From positions 8,861,340 through 8,925,339 of the forward strand of contig NC_091142.1 in assembly GCF_041381155.1 (NCBI RefSeq): 64,000 nt of DNA. Direction: 5' to 3'. Under the pieces are notes generated by a model, which ran no database searches, was not told the DNA's origin, and saw nothing but the letters and a program-made list of their open reading frames with translations. Of this stretch, positions 14,401-23,919 are shown piece by piece; the first letter of the stretch is position 1; each line of letters opens with the position of its first letter. This DNA is from Argopecten irradians. Taxonomy: Eukaryota; Mollusca; Bivalvia; Pectinida; Pectinidae. A program made the position numbers and the translations under genes.

Positions 14401-15296
14401 TTATAGAGATAGGATGTTGTGATTCAATTGAATTTGGCTTTGATTTTGTATGTGTTATAGAGATAGGATGTTGTGATTCAATTGAATTTGGCTTTGATTT
14501 GTTTTAGGCGGGAATTGTGTACAAGGGTGCTTACGGCTCCAACAAAGACATATATGTATATCGGGAACTTGGACTTACATCTCAGCAGATGTTCATTGTT
14601 GGAAAGGCTTCCAAAAAACAACTAGGACAGGCACAGGTATATCACACATATCTGAGAAAATAATAAATGGTGTCTCTGGTGTATGAGAAGCAAATAAAAA
14701 ACTTACAAGTGACTTTTCCTCATCAATAATCGAAAGGCCTGGGGTACTCTTATTAGGCATGTAGCATGCTTGGATGAAGGGCTACTAAGTTTGCTTAAAG
14801 GAATGACCTTGAATTTCTCTCTCTTTTATTTTTCATTCATTTTTTACAGTTAGTATTTAAATGCAGTTGGGTATAAAACTACATGATGATGAATTGGAAT
14901 TGAAAATTTAAAATGACCCATGTGTGATATTCCTGTTCTACATGTATTTATTTGTGTCTGTAACAGATTCTATCAGATGGGTATGCGGTTCACCTTCAGT
15001 CACTACAGCTGCTAGGACGGGCCGCGGTGGGAAATGCTCGTATGTTTATAAGGAAAGGTTGTATGACAGTCCCTAACCAGAGTGAGACCAGGAAAAGTGA
15101 GGGCAAGCGTGCAGTCAAACGAGTCTCGTCTAACTCAGCTTCAGGTGGCGACTTCCTTAAACCACAGGATGTGTTAATCACAGTGAGCGACACAGGAAAT
15201 ACAATTGTACAAAACAGTCAAGCTGATTTCCGTACAACGGCCCGCGCCCGAGGCTCTTCCCCTCGTCCCAAGGTACCCACAGATGTTCCACGATGA
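2431..15296 (+). CDS. PITPNM: Membrane-associated phosphatidylinositol transfer protein (PITPNM/Nir/RdgB), 3' part
   Basis: Fifteen exons join in frame: 2431-2535, 3707-3835, 4256-4433, 5386-5596, 5983-6553, 7754-7924, 8697-8843, 9285-9433, 9878-10003, 10428-10544, 12087-12232, 12371-12520, 13201-13384, 14508-14636 and 14967-15296 (TGA). All introns are GT-AG. The first exon starts in phase (two bases of a split codon), so the gene continues upstream. The reading gives 946 whole residues. It carries the family's [10 protein letters not shown] block, [14 protein letters not shown], a DDHD domain ([16 protein letters not shown], then [37 protein letters not shown]) and a C-terminal LNS2 domain. 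Family members move phosphatidylinositol and phosphatidic acid between ER and plasma membrane at contact sites and restore PIP2 after phospholipase C signalling. The PITP domain and FFAT motif are expected upstream of this window and are not seen. The family assignment is firm; which vertebrate paralogue it matches is not decided. Confidence 0.95.
2632..2785. mobile_element. SINE-like 3' fragment
   Basis: The stretch 'ctgagtactcggtttttcct', later 'cacacctggcacgtcgttaa' and 'aggacgttaaac' followed by an A-rich end, resembles the 3' portion of short interspersed elements common in molluscs and other metazoans. Family assignment is from memory of the pattern only. It lies in the intron 2536-3706. 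Confidence 0.5.
3955..4155. mobile_element. Non-autonomous element with 'accgtatttagcg' end
   Basis: Opens with 'attaccgtatttagcggtag' and 'ttttattttag'. Near the other end it has 'actaaaatgtgactgctaaa'. A relative with the same order of motifs is at 55235-55440, where 'ctaaaatttgactgcactaa' closes it. It fills most of the intron 3836-4255. Confidence 0.45.
4421..4995 (+). repeat. Donor-derived minisatellite after PITPNM exon 4256-4433
   Basis: About 14 copies of a unit of roughly 38 bases, 'agtatattgtccaggtaaat' plus 'tgattaccaaatttactc'. The first copy is the exon end itself: exon ...AGTATATTGTCCAG|GTAAATTG. Each unit therefore repeats the last 14 exon bases and the donor. It fills much of the intron 4434-5385. 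Confidence 0.92.
5597..5982. other. PITPNM intron with short GGTGGGAATT repeats and a TA run
   Basis: The first 150 bases contain several imperfect copies of 'gaggtgggaatt'. A (TA)n run lies at about 5893-5911. No coding sequence seen. Confidence 0.7.
6621..7351. mobile_element. Bivalve-type interspersed repeat with about 155-base internal units
   Basis: Starts with an inverted 'agcccaccatc/gatggtgggct' hairpin, then a (GTCC)n run at about 6672-6697. Units begin 'gttaccgctatttctca' at about 6708, 6863, 7017 and 7191. It ends 'ggatctcttgt' at 7351. Fragments with the same head or tail occur at 46390-46440 and 51570-51740. It lies in the PITPNM intron 6554-7753. Confidence 0.8.
7464..7763 (+). 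repeat. Acceptor-derived minisatellite before PITPNM exon 7754-7924
   Basis: Eight tandem 40-base units with 'gatgtttttgtcgtttcag' followed by GGTGCC or TGTACC. The last unit is the real acceptor, with the exon starting GGTGCCCTTG at 7754. Seven perfect AG acceptors with pyrimidine tracts thus precede the true one. Confidence 0.93.
8176..8196. repeat. GGCC hairpin repeat end
   Basis: 'acaggtcctgtaggcctttt', a variant of the hairpin 'caggccctntgggcctcttg' that recurs at 8594, 12020, 15920, 34145, 40271, 44197 and 44276. Here it closes a repeat in the intron 7925-8696. A poly-A run lies just after, at about 8254-8278. Confidence 0.7.
8417..8544. mobile_element. Small inverted-repeat element, family 'AATTAGACTTGTA', copy 1
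   Basis: Left end 'gttaaaattagacttgta' (8421-8438) and right end 'tacaagtctaattttaatta' (8523-8542) are inverse complements. The internal 'gaggtgaccctgagcagggt' is shared with the copy at 48983-49258. Confidence 0.75.
8926..9300 (+). repeat. Acceptor-derived minisatellite before PITPNM exon 9285-9433
   Basis: Units of 60 bases with 'cctctatgtttcagtgacca' and 'gtaactttagctgtgtttga'. The true acceptor is at 9284, with the exon starting TGACCAGTAAGTGGTGGGG. About five units carry the acceptor plus the first 11-12 exon bases. The outermost copy (8936-8957, TGACCAGTAAATGGTGGGAT) matches about 20 exon bases, so the array looks seeded by the junction itself. Confidence 0.92.
10128..10345. other. 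PITPNM intron, low complexity
   Basis: The intron 10004-10427 has GGTCA-rich short repeats, then A-rich sequence (10304-10345). Nothing coding seen. Confidence 0.6.
10980..11904. mobile_element. TA-flanked pogo-like non-autonomous DNA element, 925 bases
   Basis: Left end CAGTCAAACCTCGATGTATC at 10980 and right end ATCATCGAGGTTTGACTG ending 11904 are inverted, with TA on both sides (10978-10979, 11905-11906). Near the ends are many CTTCGA/TCGAA motifs. No transposase frame is seen. CAGT..AACCTC ends and TA duplication fit the pogo/Tigger branch of Tc1-mariner. It fills most of the intron 10545-12086. Confidence 0.75.
12020..12041. repeat. GGCC hairpin repeat end
   Basis: 'acaggtcctctgggcctctt', same family as at 8594 and 44197. 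It is 46 bases before the exon at 12087, so it sits close to the acceptor. Confidence 0.7.
12786..13140. mobile_element. Inverted-repeat element rich in GTCCGG
   Basis: The ends 'catgcagacatcgcgaaa' (from 12787) and 'tttcacgatgtctgttcatg' (to 13139) are near inverse complements. Inside, 'ggtccg', 'gtccgg' and 'ccggac' recur on both strands, many as inverted pairs. It lies in the intron 12521-13200, ending 61 bases before the next exon. Confidence 0.65.
13480..13565. repeat. Three copies of a 31-base repeat
   Basis: 'ggtcaagatgatctaaatta' with 'agaatgttag', near the start of intron 13385-14507. Confidence 0.7.
13850..14240. mobile_element. Interspersed repeat with 'ggcggggcccaatagg' units
   Basis: Two units of about 165 bases, each with a C-rich 'tgaccccc', 'aggaggggcggggcccaata' and 'aaatcctataaatagctact'. 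Relatives are at 33990-34165 and 34915-35340. These bodies are usually followed by the GGCC hairpin end. Confidence 0.75.
14391..14507. repeat. Tandem duplication just before a PITPNM exon
   Basis: A unit of about 62 bases ('gtatgtgttatagagatagg' ... 'attgaatttggctttgattt') occurs twice, and the second copy runs straight into the acceptor at 14507. Confidence 0.9.
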
Positions 15297-16300
15297 TCAG
15301 GAATTGTTATATATGAACACTTTATTGTAGGACACCAAAATCATTAATTGTCACAGTAGTGGACAGGCTGTAACAGATACTGGACCAGTTCTCACTAATC
15401 CTCATACACGTACTTACGTGAAAGGTATGGTACGGAGAGTCTGATTTCTCTGTTCATGTCTTATCAACAGTCCTATCTTTTTAGTTTTTCTAACTCAAAA
15501 GGGCAATGGTAGGATGAAGCTCATGCTACGTCACTACATAAGCTGTCCATCCTCCATATTCATCTTCATACTACTTACAAGGTTAAACATGGATATTTCT
15601 GCGAGTGTTTTATTTAGCGATTTGCTCGAGTACATATTTCACAATATTATTAATTTTGCAATATGTATACACCTGCTAATTTTGTGCAACATAGTTTTAT
15701 ATATAGAAAAAATATTGAGAGGGTGAATTTTAGCACTAAAACATCCTTCGCGTAACTAGCGTAAATCTCCTTAGCGTAAATTCCCTAGTTTACATTCACA
15801 AATAGATTTGACCAAAGTTGGTCTGAAGTAACCTTAAGTAAAAGAAAATCAATTTTGCCTAGACTTGGGTCTGGGTCTTTGCCATATTGTGTCCTCATTT
15901 AATTGGTCAGATGTGTATTACAGGCCCTCTGGGTCTCTTGTGTATGTATCGGTTGGCCATGATTTTAAATGTCACCGAAGGCTGTGTCTGTTTACATGTG
16001 ATAACTGTAACAGGTTACTTTCATCGGTTCATATTATTTTGCAATATGAACTGACTTTAGTGCTAAATTATCAAAATATATCAATTCAATAGAAATCAGG
16101 GGAAAGACACAGGAGAGAATAAGCATAATTTAGAAGACTATTTTTAAGATTAGTTAGAGTGAAAGTTATATCAGATCAGATGTGCCATCAGTTAAAGTGC
16201 ACTACAGATCTCGTCATAAGATTAAGTACATATAGTAGAATAGCAAAATATTAAAACATTTTAATATAAATATTATTACGTCTTTTCACATTACAGAGTA
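15297..16300. other. Downstream of the PITPNM stop: probable 3' UTR and repeat
   Basis: No coding sequence is recognised after the stop. A GGCC hairpin repeat end is at 15920-15941. I see no clear polyadenylation signal close to the stop. Confidence 0.5.
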
Positions 16301-16309
16301 ACCTCCCTT

Positions 16310-16680
16310 GTGTGTAAGTATTCATTATAACGTCATTATGTTTTGAGAGTGACATTCACATCATCTTTTTTCTGAAAAGTATGACATTACGCTCGCTTAC
16401 ATGTGACTTCATAATTTATATCTACCCACAAGGGCCGATAACTCTGTAATATGCAAATAAAGATTACATAGGCAACAAGATCTGGTTGACAATCAACTTT
16501 TCGTGTTATTGGTTTTTGAGCCTAACTCTGTAATGTGCAAATACAAACTAGGTAGGCAACAATTTGCAATGAATTCCAAATACAAGAAGATCAAGAGGAT
16601 GATCAACTTTTTGTGTTACCTATGTTTTTGAGCCTAATGATCAAAGGTCATTATCCTCTTGTTATAATATTAGGCAATTT
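16310..16680. mobile_element. Interspersed repeat with internal duplication
   Basis: 'taactctgtaatatgcaaat' at about 16439 and 'taactctgtaatgtgcaaat' at about 16524 begin two related copies. A relative is at 51110-51265 ('ataactctgtaatattcaaa'), preceded in both places by a 'gtaagtat.cattat.acgtc'-like stretch. Confidence 0.55.
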
Positions 16681-16867
16681 AACCATTTTTTATCCCTAGC
16701 AGACCAGAGGAAAATTTACCATTTATAAACTTAAGCATAATAGGACTTAATGAGAAGATTTTAGTAGTGTGTGATGTAGGGGTGTATTGATTAAAAATAT
16801 GGATTGTGGATGTTTTACCCAGATTAGTTGTCAGTTCAGATTGAGTATTTTCTCGATGTGTTGTTAC

Positions 16868-17205
16868 TTAAAGATGCTCCACCACTGACAAAATGTTTTT
16901 TCCACTATCAAAAATATCAGAGCAGATGAATAAATAGTTTTCTTCAGTTACAAAAGTTAAGTACTTTACACCATTACCATCATTGAAAAGTTTGAGCTTT
17001 TAATTTAGCTTGAAGATATATCAAAAGTAATTAATTGCGTCCTGAAAAAATTCCTTGGCACTATGTCCTATATGGAATGAAGAACAAAAAGCAAAATAAA
17101 TTACTTTATATGTAATTTTGTGTTAATTAGATACATAAATTCACAATTAAACATGAACTATTGATCAAATGATGAAATGCTTTGTCGACGGTGGAGCATT
17201 TTTAA
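16868..17205. mobile_element. TTAA-flanked non-autonomous DNA element, copy 2
   Basis: TTAA AGATGCTCCACCACTGAC on the left; GACGGTGGAGCATT TTTAA on the right, one base off the perfect end. Same family as 1463-1825. Confidence 0.7.
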
Positions 17206-18970
17206 GACTGATCGATAAGTTACATTACAGTTACACTTATACCAGTTGGCATTCATCCTCCTGTAGATGCCAGTAAAAATACATGTACCTCAATGCTTAT
17301 ATTTACATGCGATGATAAATTCACAGTACATATGACTAGTCAGTAAGTAAAATTATATACTAAAGCCTAGTCAGTACTGCCTGTAAGTTGCATTGCGTTT
17401 TGTTATAGTTGTACTGTGATGCTATAACTTGCCACAGATTTCAGTCAAAACTTGTGTGATGTTCACACCTTTTTGGATAAAAATAAAGGTTGAAATTGGG
17501 AATGCGAAAATTACGTTGATATAGAAAATTTCAACTGTTTTCATCCCCAAAAAATTACTAGTGCAAACATTATACAAGTTTATACGGTACAGATATTTAT
17601 GGGGGGTCAGGGGGTATTCTAGGTTGGATTTAGATATGGTGATTATTTTCTAAGAAGACATTGAAGTCTTGGTACTTGAACACTGTGTATAGTTTAAATA
17701 GTTGATGCGATTCCTTCCTCTAATTTTAATTATCATGACATAGCTTCCTCCCTAATGACAGTTAAACCTCACTAACTCAAATTTGTATATTTCAAAGATT
17801 TAATTCAAACTATGTTACTGGTACTGACCAGATCTGTATAGTCAGTTACTCTGAATTCTCAAATTAAGTTTTAACGAGCTGACCTAACGAGGTTTGTACA
17901 TATTTGTGTATATACCCATGAGATAAATTCGTTGTGTGTACTAGCTGAGCTAATGGTGCTTAAATGATTTTTCATTTATGTGATGTATATTTTGAAAACT
18001 TCACAAAGTGTGTTTCATAAATTAGATTAAATAGTTATTGTTTAGAAGAAAGTTTTAATCCAGAAATATCACTTATTTTTCATTAAAACTTTAGATTATG
18101 TGAACGTATATAGATGCCATTAATTCATTGTTCTATTCATAATGGTAACAATGAACTATTAGAGGAAAATTGTATTTTACACAACAAAACAGTATCATAC
18201 AACTTAAACTCACAGTAATTCACATTTTCCTAAAGTGGCAAATTAAAAAAATATTCTTCAAAAACCTTGAAAATCTAGCCTTATTTTTTGCGGCTGTTAC
18301 GAATAGTTTTAGGCTTCATTCTAACAAACACCGTATGAATATATCCTTCTGTTCGTTATATCAGTAGAATTATGCTCAAAGATATATTTTAAAGAAGACA
18401 ATCATAGAAATGAAAGGTTTTTTTGTAGCGCTATTTTATTGTTACCCTGAAAATCACATCACAGTTTTATACATATACCCTAATTTCTTGTGCGTTGCCA
18501 GTGTGATATATGGTTAAAACATCTCAAATAACCGCTTGCAAGCTTTCTGATGAACTGGAGCATATGACAAAATTTTAATATTTTGGCTCACATTCCTAAA
18601 GGACTCGTTATGATGTGACATCTATCCTCATCTCGGCATCAACTTTTCCACTTAAACAACTTCTCCAAAAGTAGGAAATCTAGTCCTGATATTGTGCCTA
18701 AAACATGCTGGGATGAAGAGCTATATCAAATTTGTTCAAATGAATGACCTTGGCCTTCATTCAAGGTTACAGGGGTCATGAGAAATCACCAGTGATGGCA
18801 AGCTAATGCAGCGGGCAATGCACAAGAAATTACAGTCAGAAAAAAAGTATTGAAACTTCAATCCTGATACAGTCCAATGATTGTTTATATATACTGAAAA
18901 TTAGCATTTCATAGAGTATTTTTTTAAACAATTGTGATATGTTATCTGTTATATAGTTGCATATGAATAT
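17206..18970. other. Intergenic, nothing recognised except a possible degenerate element
   Basis: 'acagttaaacctcactaact' at about 17757 and 'ctaacgaggtttgtac' at about 17884 may be the ends of a decayed relative of the CAGTnAAACCTC elements. No coding sequence seen. Confidence 0.4.
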
Positions 18971-18982
18971 GAGTTCGTAGGG

Positions 18983-19945
18983 AATCATTCATTCATTATT
19001 TATATGGTAGGAATCTCCCATCATTTATATGGTAGGAATCCCCCATCATTTATATGGTAGGAATCTTCCATCATTTATATGGTAGGAATCTTCCATCATT
19101 TATATGGTAGGAATCTTCCATCATTTATATGGTAGGAATCTCCCATCATTTATATGGTAGGAATCTGCAATCATTTATATGGTAGAAATCTGCAATCATT
19201 TATATGGTAGAAATCTCCCATCATTTATTTGGTAGGAATCTGCAATCATTTATATAGATGAATCTCCCATCATTTATATGGTAGGAATCTCCCATCATTT
19301 ATATGGTAGGAATCTCCCATCATTTATATGGTAGGAATCTTCCATCATTTATATGGTAGGAATCTCCCATCATTTATATGGTAGGAATCTCCCATCATTT
19401 ATATGGTAGGAATCTTCCATCATTTATATAGAGGAATCTCCCATCAGTTATATGGTACGAATCTCCCATCATTTATATAGAGGAATCTTCCATTATTTAT
19501 ATGGTAGGAATCTTCCATCATTTATATGGTAGGAATCTCCCATCATTTATATGGTAGGAATCTTCCATCATTTATATGGTAGGAATCTCCCATCATTTAT
19601 ATGGTAGGAATCTCCCATCATTTATATGGTAGGAATCTCCCATCATTTATATGGTAGGAATCTCCCATCATTTATATGGTAGGAATCTCCCATCATTTAT
19701 ATGGTAGGAATCTTCCATCATTTATATGGTAGGAATCTCCCATAATTAATATTGTAGGAATCTTCCATCATTTTTATAGAGGAATCTCCCATCAGTTTTA
19801 TGGTACGAATCTCCCATCATTTATATGGTAGGAATCAATCATCATTTAGATGGCGGGAATCTCCCATTATTTATATGGTGGGAATCTTCCATCATTTATA
19901 TGGTAGGAATCTTCCATCATTTATATGTAGGAATCTCTCATCGTT
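18983..19945. repeat. Minisatellite, unit about 25 bases, about 38 copies
   Basis: 'atcatttatatggtaggaat' plus 'ctccc', nearly one kilobase, with variants (tcttcc, ctgcaa). Each unit carries GGTAGGAAT, a weak donor-like string. Confidence 0.95.
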
Positions 19946-20224
19946 TATTGTTTCTACATTAATACCGATGTATCCTCATCATATCTTTATAATTTAAGTT
20001 CTTATATGTACCCTAACAATGACAACATCAAGGTAGTATTGTTATAGTTATATTTAGTAACTGTATGTTCCGCCCGCCATATTTGGACTGTATTATTTAT
20101 ATGTTATTTTATTTTCAATATAATAACCACTATGTAATTGGTTGTACGTCAGATAATTGTATGTGTAGTTATGTGTGAAGATTTATACAATATTTGTTAT
20201 ATTGTTAATCCAGTGATCATGGAT

Positions 20225-20790
20225 AAGAGAATTGACAATAATCCAGTTGTCTTGTCTGTCTAGCAGGAGAATCGACAATAACCTAGTTGTCTTGTCTGTC
20301 TAGAAAGAGAATTGACAATAACCCAGTTGTCTTGTCTCAGTGCCCAGAGAGACGGGGTTAAAAATAACACAGCTGTAATAATTTGGCCGTTTGGTTTTTC
20401 TACAGAGAATTTTTAATACCGGTTATGTGGTTTCTCAAGACAGAATTGACAATAACCCTGTTTCGTTTTTCTAGAGAGAATTGACAATAACCCTGTTGTT
20501 TGGTATGTCTACAGAAAATTGACAATAACCCTGTTGTTTGGTTTGTCTACAGGAAATTGACAATAACCCTGTTGTTTGGTTTGTCTACAGGAAATTGACA
20601 ATAACCCTGTTGTTTGGTTTGTCAAGAGAACATTGACAATAACCCTGTTGTTTGGTTTGTCAAGAGAACATTGACAATAATCCTGTTGTTTGGTTTGTCA
20701 AGAGAGAATTGACAATAACCCTGTTGTTTGGTTTGTTTACAGGAAATTGACAATAACCCTGTTGTCTGGGTCTCTATTATCTAAATATGT
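20225..20790. repeat. Minisatellite with an acceptor-like end in each unit
   Basis: About 13 units of 37-38 bases: 'ggtttgtctacag' then 'gaaattgacaataaccctgt'. The tttgtctacag|GAAATT junction in each unit looks like a splice acceptor. After the last copy (20740) the frame reads EIDNNPVVWVSII and a stop. Confidence 0.9.
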
Positions 20791-21159
20791 AACTGGGATA
20801 CACTGGATTAGAAATCTCTATCGGGCGTTGCCCCTGACATTATTATGTTGCAGACACAGCTTAGACGCATTGTCATGTATTTGTTGTAAAATAGAACAGT
20901 GCTGAAAAGTGAATTCTCAGATTTATCATATTTTTATCAATATTGGTTGTTGTGTGTCAAACTTGGAAAATGCGATATTTGTCTTGTTACTTGATGAATG
21001 ATGTAAACAAAATATTGACAATTAAATGTTTTATGATTGAATTATGGATATATGATTTGTTGTTTCTATCGCCCTTTATCATTTGTTTGTTTCATTAATT
21101 CTTCCTTTAATTTTGTTTGTTTCATTATATTTGCATTGTGTCTTCTTGTAATAGAAAAA

Positions 21160-22370
21160 CTACTGCCCTTTTTATAGTACAATCGCACTGAAATATGCTG
21201 CCAAAGATATCGAGCAGCACACCGAACCAGCTCTGATCATACTGACAACATGCGAACCAGTCGTCTTACTCCCTGAATGCCGAACGCTAAACAGGAGCAG
21301 AAACTACCACTTTTGTAGACTTTGATGTCTCTCGGCCAGTGAACAGATCAGAGAGCCTACCTCGAAGGCCAAACGTAAAGCGCTGTCAATGAAGATGCTA
21401 AGAAGTAAGACAGTTAGGAAGAAGAGAAAAGATCGTAGATTTATTCGGCTCTTACATGAAATTGGGACAGCAGGAACAATTTTAACGTCCTACCTTCTGA
21501 GCCATACCCCTTTGCGCCAAGTTTTTTAATGAAATAAACTTTGAAAACTTTTTCCAAATCAAATTATTTATGTTTGCTGTTTACGATGGCTTTGACTCCA
21601 GTAACAAATATTTTTGACAAATATGAATAAACATGTTAGTGCATAATGATAGTACAGTGTGTAAAGTGAATCTATTTTTGCGGGAATTAATGCGTGAATC
21701 ACTCTTTGAAATCGGAACACTCATTAAAAGAAGATGATTTCCAATAAAAATGCTGTTAAATTAAGAAGTTGTCAATACATATACAGTAGTAGTTCAGCAA
21801 AATTGATCATGTTTTAAACAACGACAATTAATACAAAGCTTGGATGTCCTCGCCGACGTCTGAGCAAAAATATATATTTAACATTTTGAGATGATCCCTG
21901 AAACGGTCGAAGTTGGTCTCAGAGTCAAAGAAAACCAGTCTAAATGCGTTCATTGGCCTTTCAAGAATCCTTACTTATCAAATTAAATCGACGGTCAAGT
22001 TCTATTTACGTTGTCTAGTCTTGACCATTGAAATTTTAATGTAAATTTAGTACAGTTCTATAAATAAATAAGCCTACCTCTTTAAAATCGAGGCTGCGTT
22101 GAAATACCAACACGGAGATAATCAGCCGGGAGGACACTTTAGGGTTCCTGTAATATAAAATAATTTCTTAGCATGCCATACGATTTTGATGGAAATTCTG
22201 GATATATTAACACCATTTTTACCGACGTTAACCTTACTTTGTACGACTATTCAATATAACTTTTTACAGAAACTAAGTGCAGAGACAATATTTTGGTAGT
22301 TATAAAGGTGTGTGGAGATTATTGATGAAAACAAATTTTGTATCAATGTCAACAAAAAGGGCAATGATGT
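21160..22370. other. Intergenic, no feature assigned
   Basis: A coding-looking stretch near 21180-21520 (KAKRKALSMKMLRSKTVRKK in one frame) is broken and unidentified. The rest is AT-rich without recognised features. Confidence 0.4.
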
Positions 22371-22434
22371 TCCACGACCATGCTATGTTTTGTAAGACGC
22401 TTTGGAGAGTCTGGCTTCAAATCAGTCTTTAGTA

Positions 22435-22960
22435 ATATGTCCATGGATGGCTTCCAGTCCTTCTCACGTCTGTTCCACAGCCAGCGGAATGCACATTCTG
22501 CAGCCTCTGATAGTCTGCGTACTGCCTTCTTCCTTGTCGTCCAGACTACTCTCAAAGCCTATTGTGTTATCGAGACTGAGCGTGACGGTTATCCACTGCA
22601 GCCTACCTCCACCGGGAACAGCCAAGTACCAGTGCTTCGAATTCGCTCACTGCACTGTTCCATAGGGTGTATATATATGTTAACTATCTTCCCTTATTGG
22701 TCTGCTCAAATCGCTCCTCCCAGGGAACCGTCATTTATGATGGGACAACTTACTATCTGTCCATGGATGGCTTCCAGTCCTTCTCGCGTCTGTTCCACAC
22801 GAAGCCGTCTGCAGACTGCTAGTCTGCTACTGCGTCTTCCTTGCCGTCCAGATCACTCTCAAAGCCTATAGTGTTATCGACACTGAGCGTGACGGTAATC
22901 CACTGCAGCCTACCACTTTCGCTCACTGCACTGTTCCATAGGGTGTATAAACTTTTTGCT
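22435..22960. repeat. Tandem duplication of about 310 bases, diverged
   Basis: 'gtccatggatggcttccagt' at 22439 and again at 22760; 'ctctcaaagcctat' then 'gtgttatcgaga/cactgagcg' at 22552 and 22857; 'gcactgttccatagggtgta' at 22651 and 22929. On the minus strand both copies read AIEQAN.. / GRLQWITVTLSVDN-like peptides with stops, so this may be a decayed coding or mobile sequence of unknown origin. Confidence 0.8.
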
Positions 22961-23058
22961 CCTTTCTTCTCATTGGCCTGCTCAATCGCCCCTCTCAAGG
23001 AACAATCATTTCGATGGCAATGATCTGCCTTGGTCCGATAGACCATATCACCGCACCA

Positions 23059-23919
23059 GAACGCATTGCAATAAAAACATATTTCCGTTATACACTTACG
23101 ATGGCCTGTTTAAAGATACTTTAACTTCGTATCTAAATCGAACCGTTGGGTCGGGATTGAGTGGTATTCCTTACCACTTTATGACCAATGCCTCATCATT
23201 GTACTTGATGTCTGAATTTGATATGTACCCGATAATGCCGGAAATGCCCGACAGGTCGTTGTCCCTTCATGACACCTCATCATCCACATCAAATTGTTGG
23301 TCTACTCCACCAGTTGAAGGCCATGCTAGTTCCGTCAAAGGTCTCTGTTCGGTATGCCTTAGGACATTGCTAGAGTGGCAAAGTGGCAAATTGGCATTAT
23401 CGCAAATGAAGAAGCGCTCCATTTTTCACAACATGCGTTTTCCTGAAGTCCATTTCTGTACAACTGAAGGTGAACATAGGTTATCTCTGCTATTTTCTAA
23501 GAATAGTCTGTGTCTGATCATATCAAAAACGATTAATATTATGTAACATCTTCATACATTCATAGGTGGTGAATTAAAACCCACGTTTGTTGTTTTTCAA
23601 CATTTATATACAGCGAGGTAGTCTTTGATGAGGGAAACCACTTTCACACTTACTACTTTGAACATATTTAATGGCAGGTCATTCACATTATTTGTGGTGA
23701 TTTCCCATGCTGATTTTGCTTTCGACGCATTCGGTCGAAATGTATTATTTGCACTTCCCTCGGACACCACAAAGTACTTTATAAGTCACGCCAAAAGACT
23801 TGTCAACCCCTTGGAAAGAAAGTTTCCTGAAGTAACAGGTGAACTTTGGGGAATTGCCTGGTATGTACCTAAGAAAGCACACGTGTACATACTTTATCCG
23901 AACAGAGAATGTCTGCTAG
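23059..23919 (+). CDS. Unidentified three-exon gene candidate
   Basis: Three open stretches join in phase: an exon ending 23469 (start unclear, shown from 23059; PLYTYDGLFKDTLTSYLN ... VHFCTTEG), 23566-23617 (GELKPTFVVFQHLYTA) and 23678-23919 (RSFTLFVVISHADFAFDAFG ... AWYVPKKAHVYILYPNRE), the last ending in a strong donor (CTAG|GTAAGT). The composition looks coding, with few low-complexity runs. I do not recognise the family. The intron 23618-23677 is only 60 bases, which is short for this locus, and an alternative open stretch (EVVFDEGNHFHTYYFEHI, from 23615) overlaps it, so the model may be partly wrong or the locus decayed. Neither a convincing start nor a downstream exon was found. Confidence 0.3.

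Larger units (their letters stand above)
12371..14636 (+). other. PITPNM: LNS2 domain region of the PITPNM gene
   Basis: Exons 12371-12520, 13201-13384 and 14508-14636 code for a haloacid-dehalogenase-like LNS2 domain, about residues 701-835 of the visible protein: [39 protein letters not shown], then [13 protein letters not shown]. Lipin phosphatases carry DxDGT at the first motif; here it reads SIDGS, so the nucleophile Asp is a Ser and the domain should bind phosphatidic acid without hydrolysing it, as in Nir2. The last exon adds a Ser/Arg/Lys-rich tail that ends with [11 protein letters not shown]. Confidence 0.85.

Noticed and set aside
15514..15726. Open frame of 70 residues after the PITPNM stop
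   Set aside because: Hydrophobic AT-rich translation without family resemblance or splice context; likely 3' UTR.
18983..19945. Evenly spaced 25-base repeat considered as a CRISPR array
   Set aside because: The whole unit repeats with no unique spacers, and the genome is eukaryotic; it is a minisatellite.
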